Origin: Chloroflexota bacterium
Lineage (GTDB): Bacteria > Chloroflexota > Chloroflexia > Thermomicrobiales > UBA6265
Direction of reading: 5' to 3'
DNA length: 64,000 bases
Assembly (NCBI GenBank): GCA_023389575.1
Contig: JAEWEG010000052.1
Span: forward strand, 15,367-79,366
Shown here: positions 60,858-64,000 of the stretch, piece by piece
Layout: every line of letters starts with the position of its first letter
Numbering within the stretch: the first letter of the stretch is position 1
Translations under genes and position numbers: made by a program
The notes under the pieces: generated by a model
Seen by the model: only the letters and a program-made list of their open reading frames with translations
Told to the model about the DNA's origin: nothing
The model's database searches: none

Positions 60858-61840
60858 TTACTCGTCGCACGATAGTCAAGGGCGCGATCACCGCCCCGGT
60901 CGCCGGCGGAATGCTCGCGGCGCTGCAGTACTCGCCGGCCGCCGCCCAGGACCTCACCGTCAAGGTTGGGTCGAAGGACTTCACCGAGCAGTTCATCCTC
61001 GGCGCCATGTACATGAAGGTGCTCGAGGACATGGGGATCTCCACCGAGGACAACACGAACCTCGGTGGCACGCAGATCGCCCAGGAAGCGCTTGTCAACG
61101 GCGATATCCATCTTTACCCCGAATACACGGGCACCGCCCTCACGGAGGTCCTCGGCCTCTCGATCGAGGACGCGCTGGGTGGAGGCTCCGATGCCGCCAC
61201 GCCTGGCGCGGACGCGGCGACTCCGGTCGCGGACGATCCGTCCCAGGTTGTGTTCGATCTCGTGAAGTCCGCCTATGCCGAGCAGTTCGGTTTGGCCTGG
61301 CTGGAGCGCTCACCCGCCAACAACACCCAGGCCCTCGCCGTGAAGCGCGAGTTCTCCGACGAGCAGGGCATCACCACCATCTCCCAGTTGGCCGAGGTGG
61401 TCGGTGAGCTGATCATCTCGGCTCCGGCTGACTTTCCCGAGCGCGAGGATGGCCTGCTTGGCCTGCAACGCGTTTACGGCGCGGGCTTCGCCGATGTCGA
61501 GGTTCTGCCGGTCGCGCCCGGCCTGAAGTACCAGGCCCTGCTCGATGACCAGGCCCAGGTGGTTCTCGCCTTCGGCACCGACGGCCAGATCGCCGGGTAC
61601 GACCTCGTCGTGCTGGAGGACGATCTTGGTCTGTGGCCGCCGTACAACGTCGCCCCGGTTGTCCGCCAGGAAGTGCTCGACGCCTATCCCGACGTGGAGA
61701 CCCGGTTCAACGAGGTCACCCTCTCGCTCACCGGCGAGGTCCTGAGCGGCCTCAACTGGCGTGTGGATGGCGACGACAAGGAGGAGCCGTCCGATGTGGC
61801 GGAGTCCTACCTGACCGAGAATGGATTCATCGGCGGCTAA
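60854..61840 (+). CDS. Osmoprotectant ABC substrate-binding protein (OpuAC/OpuCC-like)
   Basis: A 328-residue receptor with a twin-arginine-like leader (ITRRTIVKGAI). The mature part opens VKVGSKDFTEQFILGAMY and has GDIHLYPEYTGTAL, both hallmarks of choline/betaine receptors (OsmoX/OpuCC). A low-complexity insert (ATPGADAATPVAD) interrupts the first lobe. VLPVAPGLKYQALLDDQAQVV and FGTDGQIAGYDLVVLEDDLG (cut: GTDGQIAGYDLVVLEDD) complete the fold. The ligand is probably a quaternary amine. Confidence 0.92.
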   Translation: MITRRTIVKGAITAPVAGGMLAALQYSPAAAQDLTVKVGSKDFTEQFILGAMYMKVLEDMGISTEDNTNLGGTQIAQEALVNGDIHLYPEYTGTALTEVLGLSIEDALGGGSDAATPGADAATPVADDPSQVVFDLVKSAYAEQFGLAWLERSPANNTQALAVKREFSDEQGITTISQLAEVVGELIISAPADFPEREDGLLGLQRVYGAGFADVEVLPVAPGLKYQALLDDQAQVVLAFGTDGQIAGYDLVVLEDDLGLWPPYNVAPVVRQEVLDAYPDVETRFNEVTLSLTGEVLSGLNWRVDGDDKEEPSDVAESYLTENGFIGG

Positions 61841-61934
61841 CAGCCGTGAATGGCTTTTCGCCATGCGCGAAGAGCCAGCGTGGGGAGCGGGCCGGCCGGC
61901 TCGCTCCCTGGCCGTATCGGAGGCCAGCATCAGC

Positions 61935-62975
61935 GTGAACGGACAGGCGAGCGATTCGTCATCATCACGGGACCGTGTCCAGGGCAGCTCGGTTCAGTTT
62001 CGCGGCGCCACCAGGGTCTTTCCCGGCAACGACGTCCCGGCGGTCAACGATGTCACCATGGACATCGCGCCGGGCGAACTGGTCGTGCTGCTCGGCACGT
62101 CAGGAAGCGGAAAGACCACCCTCCTCAAGATGGTGAACCGGCTTGAGGAGCCGACCTCTGGAACGATCCTGGTCAACGGCGAGAACGTCCAGTCCCTGCC
62201 CGCCGCGTCGCTGCGTCGCCACATCGGGTATGTCATCCAGCAGGCTGGCCTCTTTCCGCACATGCGCGTCCGCGACAACGTCGCGGTGGTGCCCCGGTTG
62301 CTTAAGTGGGACAAGGCGCTCATCGAGGCCAGGGTTGTCGAACTTCTCGACCTCGTTGGCCTGCCGGACCACGCGTTCGGGCAACGCTACCCCACCCAAC
62401 TTTCGGGTGGCGAGCAGCAACGCATTGGGCTTGCCCGTGCCCTCGCGGCCGAACCTCCCACGCTGCTCATGGACGAGCCATTCGGCGCGCTCGACGCGAT
62501 TACCCGGCGGCGGCTGCAGGACGAACTGCGCCGGATCCACAAGCTCCTCGCCCCCACCATCCTGTTCGTGACCCACGACGTGGATGAGGCGATTCGCCTC
62601 GCGGACCGCATCGCCGTGATGCGGGGAGGAAAGCTGCTCCAGGTTGGCACGCCGCTTGACCTGATCCTGCATCCCGCCGACGAGTTCGTGTCCGACCTGG
62701 TTGGCGCCAACGACGCCATCCGGCGCATGCGCCTGATCCCGGTGGAAGCCGCCATCCTGCCCGGGGACGCGACTTCCGCGAACGGCCATCCCCGGCTCGA
62801 ATCCGGCGCCACGCTCCACGAAGCGTTCAACCTGCTGCTGCTGGAGAATCACGACAGTCTCGCCGTCACCGATGGGTCGGGCGAGGTTCGGGGCATGGTC
62901 ACCATGGAATCGCTGCGCGAGGCCGTGAACGGCAACACGCCCGACCCATCGGCCGAACCGCTGACGGCGGGTTAA
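61935..62975 (+). CDS. Osmoprotectant ABC ATPase (OpuAA/OpuCA-like)
   Basis: A 346-residue ATPase: GTSGSGKTTLLKMVNRLEEPTSG (Walker A, cut: GTSGSGKTTLLKMVNRLEEP), VIQQAGLFPHMRVRDNVAVVP (Q-loop, typical of this family; cut: IQQAGLFPHMRVRDN), LSGGEQQRIGLARAL, LLMDEPFGALD. The C-terminal 70 residues hold one CBS-like segment, short compared with the two CBS domains of OpuCA. The GTG at 61935 has GGAGG upstream and is preferred; the frame is open back to ATG 61863 and ATG 61821. Confidence 0.9.
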   Translation: MNGQASDSSSSRDRVQGSSVQFRGATRVFPGNDVPAVNDVTMDIAPGELVVLLGTSGSGKTTLLKMVNRLEEPTSGTILVNGENVQSLPAASLRRHIGYVIQQAGLFPHMRVRDNVAVVPRLLKWDKALIEARVVELLDLVGLPDHAFGQRYPTQLSGGEQQRIGLARALAAEPPTLLMDEPFGALDAITRRRLQDELRRIHKLLAPTILFVTHDVDEAIRLADRIAVMRGGKLLQVGTPLDLILHPADEFVSDLVGANDAIRRMRLIPVEAAILPGDATSANGHPRLESGATLHEAFNLLLLENHDSLAVTDGSGEVRGMVTMESLREAVNGNTPDPSAEPLTAG

Positions 62976-62978
62976 GGC

Positions 62979-63623
62979 ATGGACCTTCGCTACCTGCGGC
63001 AGAACCACGACGTCGTCTGGGATCGAACCCTGGAGCACCTCCAGCTTTCCCTGACCGCGCTCGCCATCGCCCTGCCAGTCGCGTTGCTGATCGGCCTGCT
63101 GGCGATCCGATTCCACACGCTTACCTTCCCGATCGTCACGTTGCTCGGCATTCTCTATACGTTGCCCAGCCTCGTCGTGCTGGTGCTGCTGATCCCCACC
63201 CAGGGCATTGGCAATCGGCCCGTGCTGATCATGCTGGTGATGTACGCGCAGTTCTTCCTCGTGCGGAACATCGTCGCCGGCATTCGTGGCGTGGATCCCG
63301 CCGCGATCGACGCCGCGAGAGGTCTCGGCATGACGCCGTTCCAGGTGTACTGGAAGCTGACCTTGCCGCTGGCCCTCCCGGTCATCCTGTCCGGAGTGCG
63401 CATCGCCCTGGTGACCATCGTCGGCTTGGCCGTTTTCGGCGGCCTGATCAGCGCCGGGGGGCTTGGACGCGTCCTGTTCGAGGGGATCAATCGCGACTAT
63501 CCGTCGATGGTCCTCGCCGGAATCATCGCCATCGTCGCGCTGTCGCTCGCCATCGACCTGGTGCTTCGCCTGATCGAGATGACGACACCCGCCGCGCGGG
63601 CTCGCCGGGCCGGCAAGGCGTAG
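62979..63623 (+). CDS. Osmoprotectant ABC permease 2
   Basis: A 214-residue membrane permease, family as the first: PIVTLLGILYTLPSLVVLVLL, the EAA loop IDAARGLGMTPFQVYWKLTLP (cut: AARGLGMTPFQVYWKLTLP) and GGLISAGGLGRVLFEGI. The system thus has two different permeases, as in OpuC/OsmF types. ATG at 62979, 3 nt after the ATPase stop. Confidence 0.9.
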   Translation: MDLRYLRQNHDVVWDRTLEHLQLSLTALAIALPVALLIGLLAIRFHTLTFPIVTLLGILYTLPSLVVLVLLIPTQGIGNRPVLIMLVMYAQFFLVRNIVAGIRGVDPAAIDAARGLGMTPFQVYWKLTLPLALPVILSGVRIALVTIVGLAVFGGLISAGGLGRVLFEGINRDYPSMVLAGIIAIVALSLAIDLVLRLIEMTTPAARARRAGKA

Positions 63624-63633
63624 GCGATGCGCC

Positions 63634-63744
63634 GCCACCCTCCGTGGTGGCTAGTGTTCCGACCAAAACAGGACAGGTCCGGGGAGAGTAGCGGAAGTCG
63701 ACGTCCCCGGGTCTGGCCGTTCCCCGGCATGATCCGCCGGGAAC
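63634..63744. terminator. Cluster of hairpins in a convergent junction
   Basis: GCCACC (63634-63639)/GGTGGC (63646-63651); a longer wobble-containing stem starting near 63676; and GTTCCCCGGC (63719-63728)/GCCGGGAAC (63736-63744) with one bulged C. None has a T-run. They separate the permease gene from the convergent gene at 63749. Confidence 0.4.
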
Positions 63745-63748
63745 GAGG

Positions 63749-64000
63749 TCACTCCTGATCAGACTGACCGGACAAGCGGGCGAGACGCTTCCTGCGCAGC
63801 AGGTCCAGCGCTTCGTCCTCGGGAGACAGTTCCTCGCGCTCGTCGTCGGCCTCGGACTCAGGAGCGTCCTCGTAGGAGTCGTTGTCGTCCACAACGTCCT
63901 CGTCGCGGCCAGGCATTAGCAGGTCGGACACCAGGCTCGCTTCGAGGTCAGGCTCCACCACCCGGTCCTCGGGTATCTCGCCCAATACCTCGACCACCAG
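63749..64000 (-). CDS. C-terminal part of an unidentified gene with acidic tail
   Basis: Partial gene: the minus-strand frame is open from the window end to a stop at 63749. The visible 83 or so residues begin VVEVLGEIPEDRVVEPDLEASLV and turn into a strongly acidic low-complexity tail (DEDVVDDNDSYEDAPE) before a short basic helix (LDLLRRKRLARLSG). Too little remains to name the family. Confidence 0.6.
   Translation of the reverse strand: MVVEVLGEIPEDRVVEPDLEASLVSDLLMPGRDEDVVDDNDSYEDAPESEADDEREELSPEDEALDLLRRKRLARLSGQSDQE

Overview
The window is GC-rich bacterial chromosome with tightly packed, often overlapping genes (many ATGA or GTGA junctions). It looks like a member of the Chloroflexota, most plausibly Thermomicrobia/Thermomicrobiales. 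That placement is inference from several traits together: secreted proteins carrying Ala/Thr/Pro linkers of the 'ATPVA' type, DUF3105 and DUF305 proteins, a single-chain alpha2-type glycyl-tRNA synthetase, the MEP pathway (IspG), many substrate-binding proteins with twin-arginine-like leaders, and no outer-membrane or LPS genes. No rRNA, tRNA, CRISPR array, prophage or insertion sequence was seen.

Layout. 1-10000: 3' end of rph; a degenerate HisC-like protein coupled to a metallophosphoesterase; a D,D-carboxypeptidase; the rluB-cmk-plsC-kinase operon; obgE and the primary sigma factor on the minus strand. 10400-17400: lysA, rarD, an ABC-F ATPase with coaE, a DsbA-family protein, mutY. 17400-26000: PaiB-like protein, a TetR/MFS efflux pair with a candidate operator, the DUF3105/DUF305 pair, glyS, a XerD-like recombinase, alanine dehydrogenase. 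26000-29260: rseP-ispG, ending in a strong terminator.

29300-38100 is a nutrient-uptake region: a heparinase II/III-like protein, then a promoter with a palindromic operator, then a peptide/oligosaccharide-type ABC system (binding protein, two permeases and one polypeptide carrying both ATPases). 38100-42700 is the most unusual part: a NitT/TauT-type ABC operon whose permease is fused in frame to a MenA/UbiA-type prenyltransferase, followed by a membrane-anchored metallophosphoesterase, all translationally coupled. 42750-50400 holds an APH(6)/hydroxyurea-type kinase, a Gfo/Idh-ThuA-amine oxidase operon, Ohr and a large FAD oxidoreductase. 50359-64000 holds a small orphan gene, a double M16 peptidase, a MOSC protein, a pyruvate kinase with the potassium-independent signature, a MacB/FtsX-type exporter, an OpuC-type osmoprotectant importer, and the acidic C-terminus of a gene running off the window.

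The genes mix housekeeping functions with several solute-uptake and catabolic operons, suggesting a heterotroph that scavenges peptides or sugars and osmolytes. Functional names come from motifs and family resemblance read by eye; no database search was run.
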